From contig NZ_CP043653.1 in the NCBI RefSeq assembly GCF_014217685.1, positions 562,419 through 626,418 of the forward strand: a DNA stretch of 64,000 nucleotides, read 5' to 3'. Every line of letters starts with the position of its first letter. The stretch's first letter is position 1. Position numbers and translations under genes: made by a program. This DNA is from Glaciihabitans sp. INWT7 (GTDB lineage: Bacteria; Actinomycetota; Actinomycetes; Actinomycetales; Microbacteriaceae). Under the pieces are notes generated by a model. That model was not told where the DNA came from, made no database searches, and saw only the letters and a program-made list of their open reading frames with translations. Of the stretch, positions 1-10,322 are shown one piece after another.

Positions 1-279
1 CTTGCAGGCCAGCCGGTTGCGACCGTTGATGCGCATCGCGTCGGAGCCGCAGACACCATGGGCGCACGAGCGGCGGAACGTCAGCGAAGCATCCTGCTCC
101 CACTTGATCTTGTGCAGGGCGTCGAGCACTCGGTCGGTGCCGCCCATGACCACGTCGAAGTCTTCCCAGCGTGGCTCGAGGTCCACCTCCGGGTCGAAGC
201 GACGGATGATGAGGGTCGCCGTGAAGGTCGGAATCTCTTCCGGAACGGAGGGACGATTCTCCAGGACTGCGTTACTCAT
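1..279 (-). CDS. sdhB: Succinate dehydrogenase iron-sulfur subunit (5' part; C-terminus off the left edge)
   Basis: Electron-transfer subunit of complex II, carrying electrons from the flavoprotein SdhA to the membrane quinone site. The 93 codons present read through the plant-type ferredoxin domain: SCAHGVCGSDAM supplies C72, C77 and D80 and the downstream Cys is C92, the classical [2Fe-2S] ligand set with the Asp variant. The [3Fe-4S] and [4Fe-4S] half lies outside the window. The start at 279 is preferred because an AAAGAGG ribosome site precedes it; an ATG overlapping the sdhA stop opens only a four-codon frame. It is the last gene of sdhCDAB, 20 bp after sdhA. Confidence 0.97.
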   Translation of the reverse strand, partial: MSNAVLENRPSVPEEIPTFTATLIIRRFDPEVDLEPRWEDFDVVMGGTDRVLDALHKIKWEQDASLTFRRSCAHGVCGSDAMRINGRNRLACK

Positions 280-299
280 GGATCAGTTCGCCTCTTTCA

Positions 300-2120
300 T
301 TAGTATTTTCTCTCCATCGGCGGGTAGTTGGTGATCACGACGGGCTTCCAGCCGAGCTTGATGTGCTCGCCGGCATCCGCGGACTCCGGGTCGCCCACCA
401 GGTAGGCCATCGTGTGCACGAGGAAGTTCTCGTCGTCGCGGTCGGGATAGTCCTCGCGCATGTGACCGCCCCGGCTCTCCTTGCGTGAGCGTGCGGAGTA
501 GACGACGACCTCGGCGAGGTCGAGCAGGAAGCCGAGCTCGACGGCTTCGAGCAGGTCGGTGTTGAACCGCTTGCCCTTGTCGCGGAGCGCGATGTTCTTG
601 TAGCGGGCGCGCAGCCGTTCGATGAGTTCCGTGACCTCGGCCAGCGACTCGTCGGTGCGGAAGATCTGCGCGTTGCGATCCATGGAGTCCTGCAGTTCCT
701 TGCGGATCGCTGCGATGTTCTCCGACCCGTTTCCGCTGCGCACCATGTCGAGGATCTTGCGCACCCCGGCTGCCGGATCATCCGGAAGCGGTACGAACTC
801 TGCGGTCTTCACGTACTCGACCGCATTCTGGCCACTGCGCTTGCCGAACACGTTGATGTCGAGCAGCGAGTTTGTGCCGAGACGGTTGGACCCGTGCACA
901 CTCACGCAGGCGCACTCTCCGGCCGCGTAGAGGCCCGGCACGACCTCGGTGTTGCTGCGCAGCACCTCGGCCTTGACGTTCGTGGGGATGCCGCCCATCG
1001 CGTAATGCGCGGTGGGGAGCACGGGAACGGGCTCGGTGTAGGGCTCGACACCGAGGTACGTGCGAGCGAACTCCGTGATATCCGGGAGCTTCTCGTCGAT
1101 GACCGCCGGCTCGAGGTGGGTGATGTCGAGGTAGAGGTAGTCCTTGTTGGGGCCGGCTCCGCGTCCCTCACGGATCTCCGTCGCCATCGAGCGTGCCACG
1201 ATGTCGCGCGGCGCGAGGTCCTTCAGGGTCGGCGTGTACCGCTCCATGAACCGCTCACCGGTGGAGTTGCGCAGGATCGCGCCCTCGCCGCGGGCCGCTT
1301 CGGAGAGCAGGATGCCGAGTCCGGCGAGGCCGGTCGGGTGGAACTGGTAGAACTCCATGTCCTCGAGCGGAAGTCCCTTGCGCCAGATGATGCCGACGCC
1401 GTCGCCGGTGAGGGTGTGGGCGTTCGAGGTGGTCTTGTAGATCTTGCCGAATCCACCCGTGGCGAAGATGATCGCCTTGGCCTGGAACACGTGCAGCTCC
1501 CCGGTGGCGAGCTCGTAGGCGACGACTCCGGACGGCTGCTCCTTGGTCACACCGAAGGCATCCGTCACCTCGGTCATGACCAGATCGAGCACGTAGTACT
1601 CGTTGAAGAAGTTGATGCCGAGTTTGACGCAGTTCTGGAACAGCGTCTGGAGGATCATGTGACCGGTGCGGTCAGCGGCGTAGCAGGCGCGACGCACGGG
1701 AGCCTTGCCGTGCTCGCGGGTGTGGCCTCCGAAGCGGCGCTGGTCGATCTTGCCGTCGGGGGTGCGGTTGAACGGCAGCCCCATGTTCTCGAGGTCGAGG
1801 ACGGCATCGATCGCTTCCTTCGCGAGGATCTCCGCCGCATCCTGGTCGACCAGGTAGTCGCCACCCTTGACGGTGTCGTAGGTGTGCCACTCCCAGTTGT
1901 CTTCCTCGACGTTGGCGAGAGCCGCCGCCATGCCGCCCTGTGCCGCACCCGTGTGGGAGCGCGTGGGGTAGAGCTTCGAGATGACTGCGGTGCTCGCGTG
2001 CGGTCCGGCCTCGATGGCCGCACGCATCCCGGCGCCGCCGGCGCCCACGATCACGATGTCGAACTGGTGGTAGTGCACCCCGTCGATGACCGACGAAGTC
2101 CCCTGTGCGTCTGTTCCCAT
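300..2120 (-). CDS. sdhA: Succinate dehydrogenase flavoprotein subunit
   Basis: Oxidises succinate to fumarate with covalently bound FAD on the cytoplasmic face of the membrane. The 606-residue length is normal for the family. The FAD dinucleotide fold GAGGAGM is at residues 26-32 and the FAD-linking histidine is H56 in [22 protein letters not shown] (active-site Arg region), [10 protein letters not shown] and [12 protein letters not shown] follow in the expected order. It lies 13 bp downstream of sdhD and 20 bp upstream of sdhB in one operon. No key residue is missing. Confidence 0.98.
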   Translation of the reverse strand: MGTDAQGTSSVIDGVHYHQFDIVIVGAGGAGMRAAIEAGPHASTAVISKLYPTRSHTGAAQGGMAAALANVEEDNWEWHTYDTVKGGDYLVDQDAAEILAKEAIDAVLDLENMGLPFNRTPDGKIDQRRFGGHTREHGKAPVRRACYAADRTGHMILQTLFQNCVKLGINFFNEYYVLDLVMTEVTDAFGVTKEQPSGVVAYELATGELHVFQAKAIIFATGGFGKIYKTTSNAHTLTGDGVGIIWRKGLPLEDMEFYQFHPTGLAGLGILLSEAARGEGAILRNSTGERFMERYTPTLKDLAPRDIVARSMATEIREGRGAGPNKDYLYLDITHLEPAVIDEKLPDITEFARTYLGVEPYTEPVPVLPTAHYAMGGIPTNVKAEVLRSNTEVVPGLYAAGECACVSVHGSNRLGTNSLLDINVFGKRSGQNAVEYVKTAEFVPLPDDPAAGVRKILDMVRSGNGSENIAAIRKELQDSMDRNAQIFRTDESLAEVTELIERLRARYKNIALRDKGKRFNTDLLEAVELGFLLDLAEVVVYSARSRKESRGGHMREDYPDRDDENFLVHTMAYLVGDPESADAGEHIKLGWKPVVITNYPPMERKY

Positions 2121-2133
2121 TATGTGTCCGGCC

Positions 2134-2580
2134 CTACTTGGCCGGGCAGAAGGACGGGAGGAGCTCGGCTGGCGAGCCCGCAGGACAGGGATTGAAGGTG
2201 TAGATCACGAGGGTTCCCAGCAGGATCAGTAGAACGGCGGACGCGAGGAGTGCGCCCTTGAATATGCGGCGGACAAGAGGGTTGGAGGCGTAGTCGTTCA
2301 CGATCGTGCGCATGCCGTTCGCGCCATGGATGAGAGCGAGCCAGAGCAGCAGGGTGTCCCAGATCTGCCAGAAGGGCTGCGACAGCTTGCCGCCGACGAA
2401 GCCGAAGTCGATGGCTTTGACTCCCTCTCCGGCGACGAGGTTGACGAAGAGGTGTCCGAAGATCAGCACGACGAGAACGACGCCGCTCGCGCGCATGTAG
2501 ATCCAGCCCCACTTCTCGAGGTTGACCTGGGAGTTGTGCTGTGCTCGTGGTGAACGCGGCGTTTCAATGGTGGTGGTCAT
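2134..2580 (-). CDS. sdhD: Succinate dehydrogenase hydrophobic membrane anchor subunit
   Basis: Small membrane anchor (148 residues) of complex II. Three hydrophobic helices are visible (roughly residues 30-52, 72-95 and 110-135), with a histidine in IFGHLFVN and another in [11 protein letters not shown] as candidate haem or quinone-site residues. ATG 2580 is chosen because the GGAGGGG ribosome site is about 8 nt upstream of it; a GTG at 2586 overlapping the sdhC stop is also in frame but only 2 nt from that site. Assignment rests on position in sdhCDAB and topology, because SdhD sequences are poorly conserved. Confidence 0.93.
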   Translation of the reverse strand: MTTTIETPRSPRAQHNSQVNLEKWGWIYMRASGVVLVVLIFGHLFVNLVAGEGVKAIDFGFVGGKLSQPFWQIWDTLLLWLALIHGANGMRTIVNDYASNPLVRRIFKGALLASAVLLILLGTLVIYTFNPCPAGSPAELLPSFCPAK

Positions 2581-2582
2581 GA

Positions 2583-3035
2583 TCACGCCCCTCCGAAGAT
2601 GTGCATGAGCTGACGGGGGAGGAAGCCCGCCATCAGGACGACCCAGATTCCGATGACGATCCAGAACATGAGGCGCTGGTGCTTGGTGCCGACGCTCCAG
2701 AAGTCGATGAGGATGATGCGCAGGCCGTTGAGGGCGTGGAAACCGATGGCGGCGACCAAGCCCGCTTCACCGAGGCCCATGATGGGCGTCTTGTACTGGT
2801 CGATCACCGCGTTGTAGGCCTCCGGGCTGAGCCGCACGAGCGAGGTGTCGAGGATGTGCACGAGCAGGAAGAAGAAGATCGCGACCCCGGTGATGCGGTG
2901 GAGTACCCACGACCACATCCCTTCCCGACCCCGATACAGCGTGCCTCGTGGCACCCGCGGAGCTGAGATCCTGGGTGTCGGAAATTTCTTATCTGGCGTA
3001 GGTGCAGCCAGGGCCCCCGCCGACTTCTCTGGCAC
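2583..3035 (-). CDS. sdhC: Succinate dehydrogenase cytochrome b556 subunit
   Basis: Haem-binding membrane subunit of complex II and first gene of the operon (150 residues). WSWVLHRITGVAIFFFLLVH matches the SdhC signature region with its ligand-type histidines. Three membrane helices are seen. The GTG at 3035 is chosen because AAGGAGGG sits just upstream; a longer in-frame opening back to 3089 would place that ribosome site inside the protein. The 5' leader is about 60 nt if the TAGAAT box at 3105-3110 is the -10 element. Confidence 0.93.
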   Translation of the reverse strand: MPEKSAGALAAPTPDKKFPTPRISAPRVPRGTLYRGREGMWSWVLHRITGVAIFFFLLVHILDTSLVRLSPEAYNAVIDQYKTPIMGLGEAGLVAAIGFHALNGLRIILIDFWSVGTKHQRLMFWIVIGIWVVLMAGFLPRQLMHIFGGA

Positions 3036-3075
3036 GAACAACCCTCCTTGGCGTCGGTGAGCTCCATAACAGAAG

Positions 3076-3091
3076 CTGTGAAAGTTCACAG
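3076..3091. promoter_or_regulatory. Candidate operator (16-bp palindrome) in the sdhC leader
   Basis: CTGTGAAAGTTCACAG is a perfect inverted repeat with 7-bp arms and a 2-bp centre. It lies between the inferred -10 box (TAGAAT, 3105-3110, minus strand) and the sdhC start. It resembles a CRP/FNR-superfamily half-site pair (TGTGA/TCACA), but with a spacer of 4 rather than the 6 of classical CRP sites. A position downstream of the inferred transcript start would suit a repressor. The regulator is unknown. Confidence 0.45.
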
Positions 3092-3231
3092 ATGAACTGA
3101 GTCGATTCTATTCCCGGCGATGGGGAGCACTCTGCCAAGAGGCCTCCAGAACGTCTCGGTATCGAGACATTTCCCAGCTTGTGCGGCGCGGTGGACCATG
3201 CTGCCCCGGTGAGGGTCGCGGTCCCGACGGA

Positions 3232-3237
3232 TAGTGT
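3232..3237 (+). promoter_or_regulatory. -10 box for leaderless manC transcript
   Basis: TAGTGT ends 7 nt before the ATG at 3245, the spacing expected between a -10 hexamer and the first base of a transcript. No ribosome site precedes the ATG, so transcription and translation probably start together. Confidence 0.6.
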
Positions 3238-3244
3238 GGGCGAC

Positions 3245-4366
3245 ATGGTCACACCTCCGGAACCGCTCGCCCGTTTCTACAGCGTGATTCCCGCCGGCGG
3301 CATCGGCTCCCGGCTCTGGCCGCTGTCCCGTGCCGATGCCCCGAAGTTCCTCCACGACCTCACCGGCTCCGGAAGCACCTTGTTGCGCGCCACCTGGGAT
3401 CGCCTCGCGCCCATCTCCGGTCCGGATCGCATCATGGTCGTGACCGGCCGGGCGCATCGCGCGGCCGTCGAGGCGCAGCTGCCCGATCTGACCGACCCGA
3501 ATGTGGTGCTCGAAAGCGAGCCGAAGGATTCCTCCGCCGCGATCGGACTGGCCGCGGCGATCCTGGTGCGCCGGGAGCCGGATGTCATCATCGGATCCTT
3601 CGCCGCGGACCATGTCATCTCCGACCAGCGCGGTTTCCGCCGGGCGGTCGTCGAAGCGGTCGCGGCGGCGGAGGCCGGATATATCGCGACGATCGGCATC
3701 ACCCCGACGGATGCCGCCATCGGCTTCGGGTATATCCACTGTGGGGAGCCGCTCGATATTGCGGATGCCCCCCGAGCCGTGAGCGTCGACAGCTTCGTCG
3801 AAAAGCCCGACCTCTCCACGGCCCAGTCCTACCTCGCCGACGGCAACTACCTCTGGAACGGGGGCATGTTCATCTCTCGTGCCGACGTGCTTCTCACACA
3901 GCTCGGGGAGACGGAGCCGCAGCTGCTCGCGGGTCTCGAGGAGCTCGCCGAAGCGTGGGACACCCCCCGCCGCGGAGCCGTGGTCGACAAGGTCTGGCCG
4001 GAACTGAAGAAGATCGCCATCGACTACACCGTCGCGGAGCCCGCGGCGGCGGCTGGCCGCCTCGTCGTCATCCCCGGAGACTTCGACTGGGACGATGTCG
4101 GCGACTTCGCGGCGATCGCCAAGCTTCACTCCGGAGGGCGCAAGTCCGATCTGGCGATCCTCGGCGAGAACGCGCGGGTGCTCGCCGATGCCTCCAGCGG
4201 TGTGGTGATCAGCCAGACCGGTCGCCTGATCTCCCTCATCGGCGTGACCGACATCGTTGTCGTCGACACCCCGGACGCACTCCTCGTCACCACCAGCGCG
4301 AACGCGCAGCGGGTGAAGTCCGTGGTGGATGCCCTCAAACTGTCTGGTCGCAGCGACGTCCTCTGA
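3245..4366 (+). CDS. manC: Mannose-1-phosphate guanylyltransferase
   Basis: Makes GDP-mannose from GTP and mannose-1-phosphate for glycolipid and glycan synthesis. The 373-residue protein opens with the nucleotidyltransferase signature GGIGSRLWPLSR (residues 18-29) followed by the lysine of ADAPK. FVEKPDL and WNGGMFISRADVLL form the sugar-phosphate half, and DFDWDDVGDF is the family's C-terminal motif. It is of the short form without a phosphomannose-isomerase domain. It stands alone, divergent from sdhC. ATG 3245 is selected over an upstream GTG because of the leaderless promoter spacing. Confidence 0.9.
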   Translation: MVTPPEPLARFYSVIPAGGIGSRLWPLSRADAPKFLHDLTGSGSTLLRATWDRLAPISGPDRIMVVTGRAHRAAVEAQLPDLTDPNVVLESEPKDSSAAIGLAAAILVRREPDVIIGSFAADHVISDQRGFRRAVVEAVAAAEAGYIATIGITPTDAAIGFGYIHCGEPLDIADAPRAVSVDSFVEKPDLSTAQSYLADGNYLWNGGMFISRADVLLTQLGETEPQLLAGLEELAEAWDTPRRGAVVDKVWPELKKIAIDYTVAEPAAAAGRLVVIPGDFDWDDVGDFAAIAKLHSGGRKSDLAILGENARVLADASSGVVISQTGRLISLIGVTDIVVVDTPDALLVTTSANAQRVKSVVDALKLSGRSDVL

Positions 4367-4423
4367 CTTCATGGGCGAAATCCGCGTGATTATTTCTGCA
4401 ACATTTCCTGACCATCGCATCTT

Positions 4424-4484
4424 GGTAACCATTGGGTCCCAGAGGTCACGGATGGCTGATCCGCTGTCGTAACATTCGGTAACC
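4424..4484. promoter_or_regulatory. Two GGTAACC palindromes upstream of the nucleoside-binding lipoprotein gene
   Basis: The 7-bp palindrome GGTAACC occurs at 4424-4430 and 4478-4484, with a third GTAAC at 4468. The second overlaps TAACCT (4480-4485), a possible -10 box. They could be a regulator's half-sites for the transport operon; this is inference from repetition alone. Confidence 0.3.
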
Positions 4485-4497
4485 TGACACCACTATG

Positions 4498-4520
4498 GCC
4501 ACGGCAACCGATGCCGTGGC
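4498..4520 (+). promoter_or_regulatory. Stem-loop in the leader of the Bmp lipoprotein gene
   Basis: GCCACGGCA (4498-4506) and TGCCGTGGC (4512-4520) form a perfect 9-bp stem with a 5-nt loop. It ends 11 nt before the GGAGG ribosome site at 4532-4536. It may stabilise the message or modulate initiation. Confidence 0.5.
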
Positions 4521-4541
4521 TGCACCTTCTTGGAGGACATC

Positions 4542-5648
4542 TTGAGAATCACCACCCGTAAGGCCGCGCTCAGCGGTCTTGCTCTGGTCGGCGCCGTTTC
4601 CCTGCTCGCGGGTTGCGCAGCAGCGCCCAAAGCCGACACCACCACCGCAGCAACGACGAAATTCCTTCCGTGCATGGTCTCTGATGCTGGTGGGTTCGAC
4701 GACAAGTCCTTCAACCAGCTCGGCCTCGAGGGCCTGCAGTCTGCGGCCAAGTCTCTCGGTGCTTCGTACAAGAAGGCGGAGTCCAACGCCGACACCGACT
4801 ACGCACCGAACATCGACAGCATGGTCGCCGCGAACTGCAACCTGATCATCACCGTCGGCTTCAACCTCTCCGCCGCGACTCTCGCTGCGGCCAAGGCCAA
4901 CCCCGACATCCAGTTCGCCATCATCGATGACGCTGCCGACGCCAACTTCGACGGCAAGGTCGACGAGCCGAACATCAAGCCGATCCTCTTCGACACGGCC
5001 CAGGCCGCGTTCCTCGCGGGATACGCCTCGGCGAGCTACAGCAAGTCGGGCATCGTCGGCACCTTCGGTGGCATGCAGTTCCCGACCGTCACGATCTTCA
5101 TGGACGGCTTCGCCGATGGCGTCGCGCAGTTCAACAAGGACAAGAGCAAGGACGTCAAGGTCGTCGGCTGGGATGTCACGAGCCAGAAGGGTTCGTTCAC
5201 CGGTGGTTTCGACGCGAACGACACCGCGAAGAGCACGGCCCAGAACCTGATCGACCAGGGTGCTGACGTCATCTTCCCCGTCGGTGGCCCGATCTTCCAG
5301 AGCGCGGGAGCGGCGATCACCGACTCGAAGAAGGACATCGCGCTCCTCGGAGCCGACGCCGACGTCTACAACACGTTCCCGCAGTACGACAAGCTCTACC
5401 TCACCTCGGTGCTCAAGGGCATCGATCCGGCCACGCAGGCCGTCGTCAAGGCGAGCGCCAAGCAGGCAAAGGGCTCGTTCGACAACGTGGCCTACGTCGG
5501 CAACCTGAAGAACGACGGAGTGGGCATCGCCCCGTTCCACGACTTCGAGTCGAAGGTCGATTCCGGACTGCAGGGCGAGCTGGACAAGCTCAAGGCCGAC
5601 ATCATCAGCGGCAAGCTGACGGTGAAGTCCTACCTCTCCGGTAGCTGA
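4542..5648 (+). CDS. BMP/PnrA-family nucleoside-binding lipoprotein
   Basis: Extracellular solute-binding protein for a nucleoside ABC importer, anchored by a lipid. The signal peptide ends in a lipobox LLAGC with the lipidated Cys at about residue 25. The mature part reads as a Bmp domain (SDAGGFDDKSFNQ near the start, then NLIITVGFNLS, FLAGYASASYSKSG, ADVIFPVGGPIFQSAG). The TTG at 4542 is chosen because GGAGG lies 5 nt upstream; a TTG four codons earlier overlaps that site. The following ABC ATPase and two permeases complete the system, and the downstream cdd and deoA point to nucleosides as substrate. Confidence 0.92.
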   Translation: MRITTRKAALSGLALVGAVSLLAGCAAAPKADTTTAATTKFLPCMVSDAGGFDDKSFNQLGLEGLQSAAKSLGASYKKAESNADTDYAPNIDSMVAANCNLIITVGFNLSAATLAAAKANPDIQFAIIDDAADANFDGKVDEPNIKPILFDTAQAAFLAGYASASYSKSGIVGTFGGMQFPTVTIFMDGFADGVAQFNKDKSKDVKVVGWDVTSQKGSFTGGFDANDTAKSTAQNLIDQGADVIFPVGGPIFQSAGAAITDSKKDIALLGADADVYNTFPQYDKLYLTSVLKGIDPATQAVVKASAKQAKGSFDNVAYVGNLKNDGVGIAPFHDFESKVDSGLQGELDKLKADIISGKLTVKSYLSGS

Positions 5649-5666
5649 TAACACACGAAACGACGG

Positions 5667-5697
5667 GCGGGGAGGCCAGCGATGCTGGTCTCCCCGC
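5667..5697 (+). terminator. Hairpin between lipoprotein gene and ABC ATPase gene
   Basis: GCGGGGAGGCCAGC (5667-5680) pairs over 14 positions (one G-U) with 5684-5697 around a 3-nt loop. Without a strong T-run it is either a terminator or a 3'-end stabiliser, and it would let the binding protein be made in excess over the transporter. Confidence 0.7.
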
Positions 5698-5770
5698 TCT
5701 GCTTAACCATCCACTCTGCCGCTCGCAGACCTGATTGACTTGCGGCTACAACTCCTGCAACGTTGCCGGA

Positions 5771-5776
5771 TAGATT
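5771..5776 (+). promoter_or_regulatory. -10 box for leaderless ABC ATPase transcript
   Basis: TAGATT ends 7 nt before ATG 5784 and no ribosome site is visible. Together with the hairpin at 5667 it suggests that the transporter genes have their own promoter. Confidence 0.6.
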
Positions 5777-5783
5777 GGGACGC

Positions 5784-7300
5784 ATGAAGCTCGAACTCCG
5801 TGGGATCACCAAGAGATTTGGTGCCCTTGTGGCCAACGATCACATCGATCTCGTCGTCGAACCCGGCGAGATCCACTGCCTCCTCGGGGAGAACGGCGCC
5901 GGCAAGTCCACGCTCATGAACGTGCTCTACGGCCTCTATCAGGCCGAGGAGGGCGAGATCCTGCTCGACGACGCCGTGCAGCACTTCGCCGGCCCCGGTG
6001 ACGCGATGGCGGCCGGTATCGGAATGGTGCACCAGCACTTCATGCTCATCCCCGTCTTCTCCGTCGCGGAGAACGTGATGCTCGGCCACGAGCAGACCTC
6101 CTTCGGTGGCCGCCTCGACCTCGCGGCGGCACGCGAACAGGTGCGCCAGATCTCGAGCCGCTTCGGATTCGACGTCGATCCCGACGCCCTCGTCGACGAC
6201 CTTCCCGTCGGGGTCCAGCAGCGGGTGGAGATCATCAAGGCACTCTCCCGCGACGCGAAGGTGCTCGTCTTCGACGAACCGACCGCGGTGCTCACCCCTC
6301 AGGAGACGGATGAGCTGATGGTGATCATGAAGCAGCTCAAGGCGGCAGGCACCTCCATCGTCTTCATCACCCACAAGCTGCGCGAGGTGCGCGAGGTCGC
6401 CGACCGGATCACCGTCATCCGGCTCGGCAAGGTCGTCGGCGAAGCATCCCCGACCGCGACCAACACCGAACTCGCCTCGCTGATGGTGGGTCGACCGGTC
6501 GAACTCACTGTGAACAAGGGCCCGGAGAAGCCCGGCGACGCGGCGCTCGTGATCAGTCACCTCTCGGTCATCGATCACCGCGGGCAGCTCGTCGTGAACG
6601 ACGTGAGCTTCGAGGTGAAGTCCGGGGAGATCCTCGCGATCGCCGGCGTGCAGGGCAACGGGCAGACCGAGCTCACCGAGGCGATCATGGGGCTTCAGCC
6701 CCGGGTCACCGGATCCATCATGCTCGACGGCACCGATCTGCGTCGCGGATCGACCAGGAAGGTGCTCGACTCCGGAGTCGGCTTCGTGCCGGAGGACCGC
6801 GGGGAAGACGGACTCATCGCGGAGTTCACCATCGCCGAGAATCTCATGCTCGACCGATCCGACGGGGCTCCGTTCGTGAAGGCGGGGACCCTCCAGCTCG
6901 GCGGCCTCGCGGAGTTCGCCGAGCAGAAGATCGTGGAGTTCGACATCCGCGCTCAGGGCATCGGCACCCACGCCGGCAAACTCTCCGGGGGCAACCAACA
7001 GAAGGTCGTGCTCGCCCGCGAGCTGAGCCGCGACCTCCGGCTCTTCGTGGCCGCGCAGCCGACCAGGGGACTGGATGTCGGCTCGATCGAGTTCGTGCAT
7101 ACGCGCATCGTCGCGACGCGCGACGCCGGCACCGCCGTGATCGTCGTGTCCACCGAGCTCGATGAGGTCGTCGCGCTCGCAGACCGCATCGCCGTGATGT
7201 ACCGGGGAGGGATCGTCGGGATCGTGCCGGGCAACACCCCTCGTGAAGTGCTCGGGCTCATGATGGCGGGCGAACTGCCCGACACGGCGGAGGTGGCGGC

Positions 7301-7304
<4 letters not shown>
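5784..7304 (+). CDS. Nucleoside ABC transporter ATP-binding protein (two fused NBDs)
   Basis: Energises nucleoside import at the inner face of the membrane. The 506-residue protein holds two ABC domains. The first has Walker A GENGAGKST (residues 35-43) and Walker B VLVFDEPTAVLTP, but a degenerate signature (LPVGVQQRVEI). The second has a degenerate Walker A (GVQGNGQTEL), an intact LSGGNQQKVVLAREL signature and a Walker B in which the usual Asp-Glu is replaced (LFVAAQPTRGLD). This asymmetry is usual in the RbsA/NupO-type family. Its stop overlaps the first permease start by 4 bp. Confidence 0.93.
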
Positions 7305-8583
<1,279 letters not shown>

Positions 8584-8587
<4 letters not shown>

Positions 8588-9879
8588 CCACCGTGACAGG
8601 CAATCAGGGCGTCTCGAGCAGCGCCCCCATCGCGCTCGAGTCGGCAGTGGTGAAAAGCTGGAAGGCACCCATCGCCCTCGGCTTCTTCGCCCTGCTCTCG
8701 CTCGTGCTCTTCGGCATCTTCGGCCGCTCGGGAATCAGCACCTTCCGGCTGTCCACCGACTCCGACTTCTTCCAGATTCCCCCCATCCCCGTCGACGCCC
8801 GCCCCGCCTCGATCGTCACGTCGGTGCTGTTGCTGCTCATCGCCGGTTGGGCGGCCTGGCTCGCGCAGCACGCGCGACGCGTTCCGCTCTGGGTCACCGC
8901 CGTGTTCGCGATGCTGTTCCTGTTCACCTTCCTGGTCTGGGCATCCGCGGGTCTGCGCTCCATTCCCGTGGCCGGACTGCTCGTCGGCGCCGTCGGACTC
9001 AGCGTTCCGCTGATCTTCGGGGCGCTCGGAGGAGTGATCTCGGAGCGGGTCGGTGTGGTCAATGTGGCCATCGAAGGCCAGCTTCTCGCCGGAGCCTTCG
9101 TTTCGGCGCTCGTCGCCTCCGCGACCCGCCTTCCCCTCCTCGGGTTGCTCGCGGCTATGGTCGCCGGCATGTTGGTGTCGTTCGTGCTCGCGGCTTTCTC
9201 GATCAAGTACTTCGTCGACCAGGTGATCGTCGGCGTGGTTCTCAATGTGCTCGTCACCGGGCTCACGAGCTTCTTGTACACGACCCTGTTGAGCCCCAAC
9301 CAGACCACCCTCAACTCCCCGGAGCGGTTCCAGCGAATCAACATCCCGCTGCTCAGCGAGATCCCGATCATCGGACCGACGCTGTTTCGGCAGACGATCA
9401 TCATCTACATCATGTACGTCGCGGTCTTCGCCGTCTGGTACGCCCTCTTCCACACCAAGTGGGGTCTCCGGCTGCGGTCCTCGGGAGAGAACCCGCAGGC
9501 CGCGGACACGGTAGGCATCAACGTCAACCGCACCCGCTTCTGGAACGTCTCCCTCGCCGGCGCCATCGCGGGGTTCGGCGGAGCGTACTTCACCCTCGGA
9601 TCCGTGGGCAGCTTCAGCAAGGAGATGACGGCCGGCGCCGGGTTCATCGCCCTCGCCGCGGTGATCTTCGGGCGCTGGGATCCGATCCGCGCGACCCTCG
9701 CCGCCCTGCTGTTCGGGTTCGCCACCAACCTCCAGAGCGTGCTGTCGGCCATCGGCTCCCCGGTGCCCAGCGAATTCATGCTGATGTTGCCGTACGTGAT
9801 CACCATCTTCGCCGTCGCCGGGCTCGTCGGATCCGTGCGACCCCCCGCCGCATCGGGCAAAGCGTACGTGAAGGGCTGA
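8584..9879 (+). CDS. Nucleoside ABC transporter permease 2
   Basis: Second membrane subunit, same BPD_transp_2 family, 431 residues. ISERVGVVNVAIEGQLL and the coupling motif LRSSGENPQAADTVGIN are well conserved. An additional pair of hydrophobic segments with a periplasmic-looking loop precedes the permease core. ATG 8584 overlaps the stop of permease 1; its TGA overlaps the cdd start (ATGA). Confidence 0.92.
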
Positions 9880-10289
9880 TGATGTCGGAGATCGACTGGG
9901 AGGCCCTGCGGCTCGTCGCCAACGAGGCGAACACGCACGCCTATGTGCCCTATTCGAAGTTCCCGGTGGGTGTCGCCGCGATCGTCGATGACGGAAGGAT
10001 CATCTCCGGCGCCAATGTGGAGAACGCGTCCTACGGCCTCACCCTCTGTGCCGAGTGCGCCCTGGTCTCCTCGTTGCACATGACCGGGGGCGGGCGCCTC
10101 GTGGCCTTCACCTGCGTCGACGGCCACGGCAACATCCTCATGCCCTGCGGCCGGTGCCGGCAGCTGCTCTACGAACATTCCGCACCTGGCATGCTTCTCG
10201 AGACCGTCTCCGGCGTCAAGACGATCGATGAAGTGATCCCGGATGCCTTCGGGCCGCGACAGCTCGCCGAATACCGCGACGCGGACTGA
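9879..10289 (+). CDS. cdd: Cytidine deaminase
   Basis: Converts cytidine and deoxycytidine to uridine and deoxyuridine. The 136-residue length and three-cysteine zinc site (C57 in the CAEC motif, C90 and C93 in PCGRC) identify the homotetrameric class; E59 is the proton shuttle. Two tandem ATG codons (9879, 9882) can serve as start; the first overlaps the permease stop. Position between the importer and deoA indicates salvage of imported pyrimidine nucleosides. Confidence 0.95.
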   Translation: MMSEIDWEALRLVANEANTHAYVPYSKFPVGVAAIVDDGRIISGANVENASYGLTLCAECALVSSLHMTGGGRLVAFTCVDGHGNILMPCGRCRQLLYEHSAPGMLLETVSGVKTIDEVIPDAFGPRQLAEYRDAD

Positions 10290-10322
10290 ATTCTCTCTTC
10301 CCCAACGATCGGACTCTCCATC

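Noticed and set aside
3086-4432. A 448-codon minus-strand frame over manC
   Set aside because: Shadow of manC, with no motif and no promoter or ribosome site.
5735-5740. TTGACT as the -35 element for the ABC ATPase promoter
   Set aside because: It lies 30 bp from the TAGATT box, too far for a normal promoter spacer.
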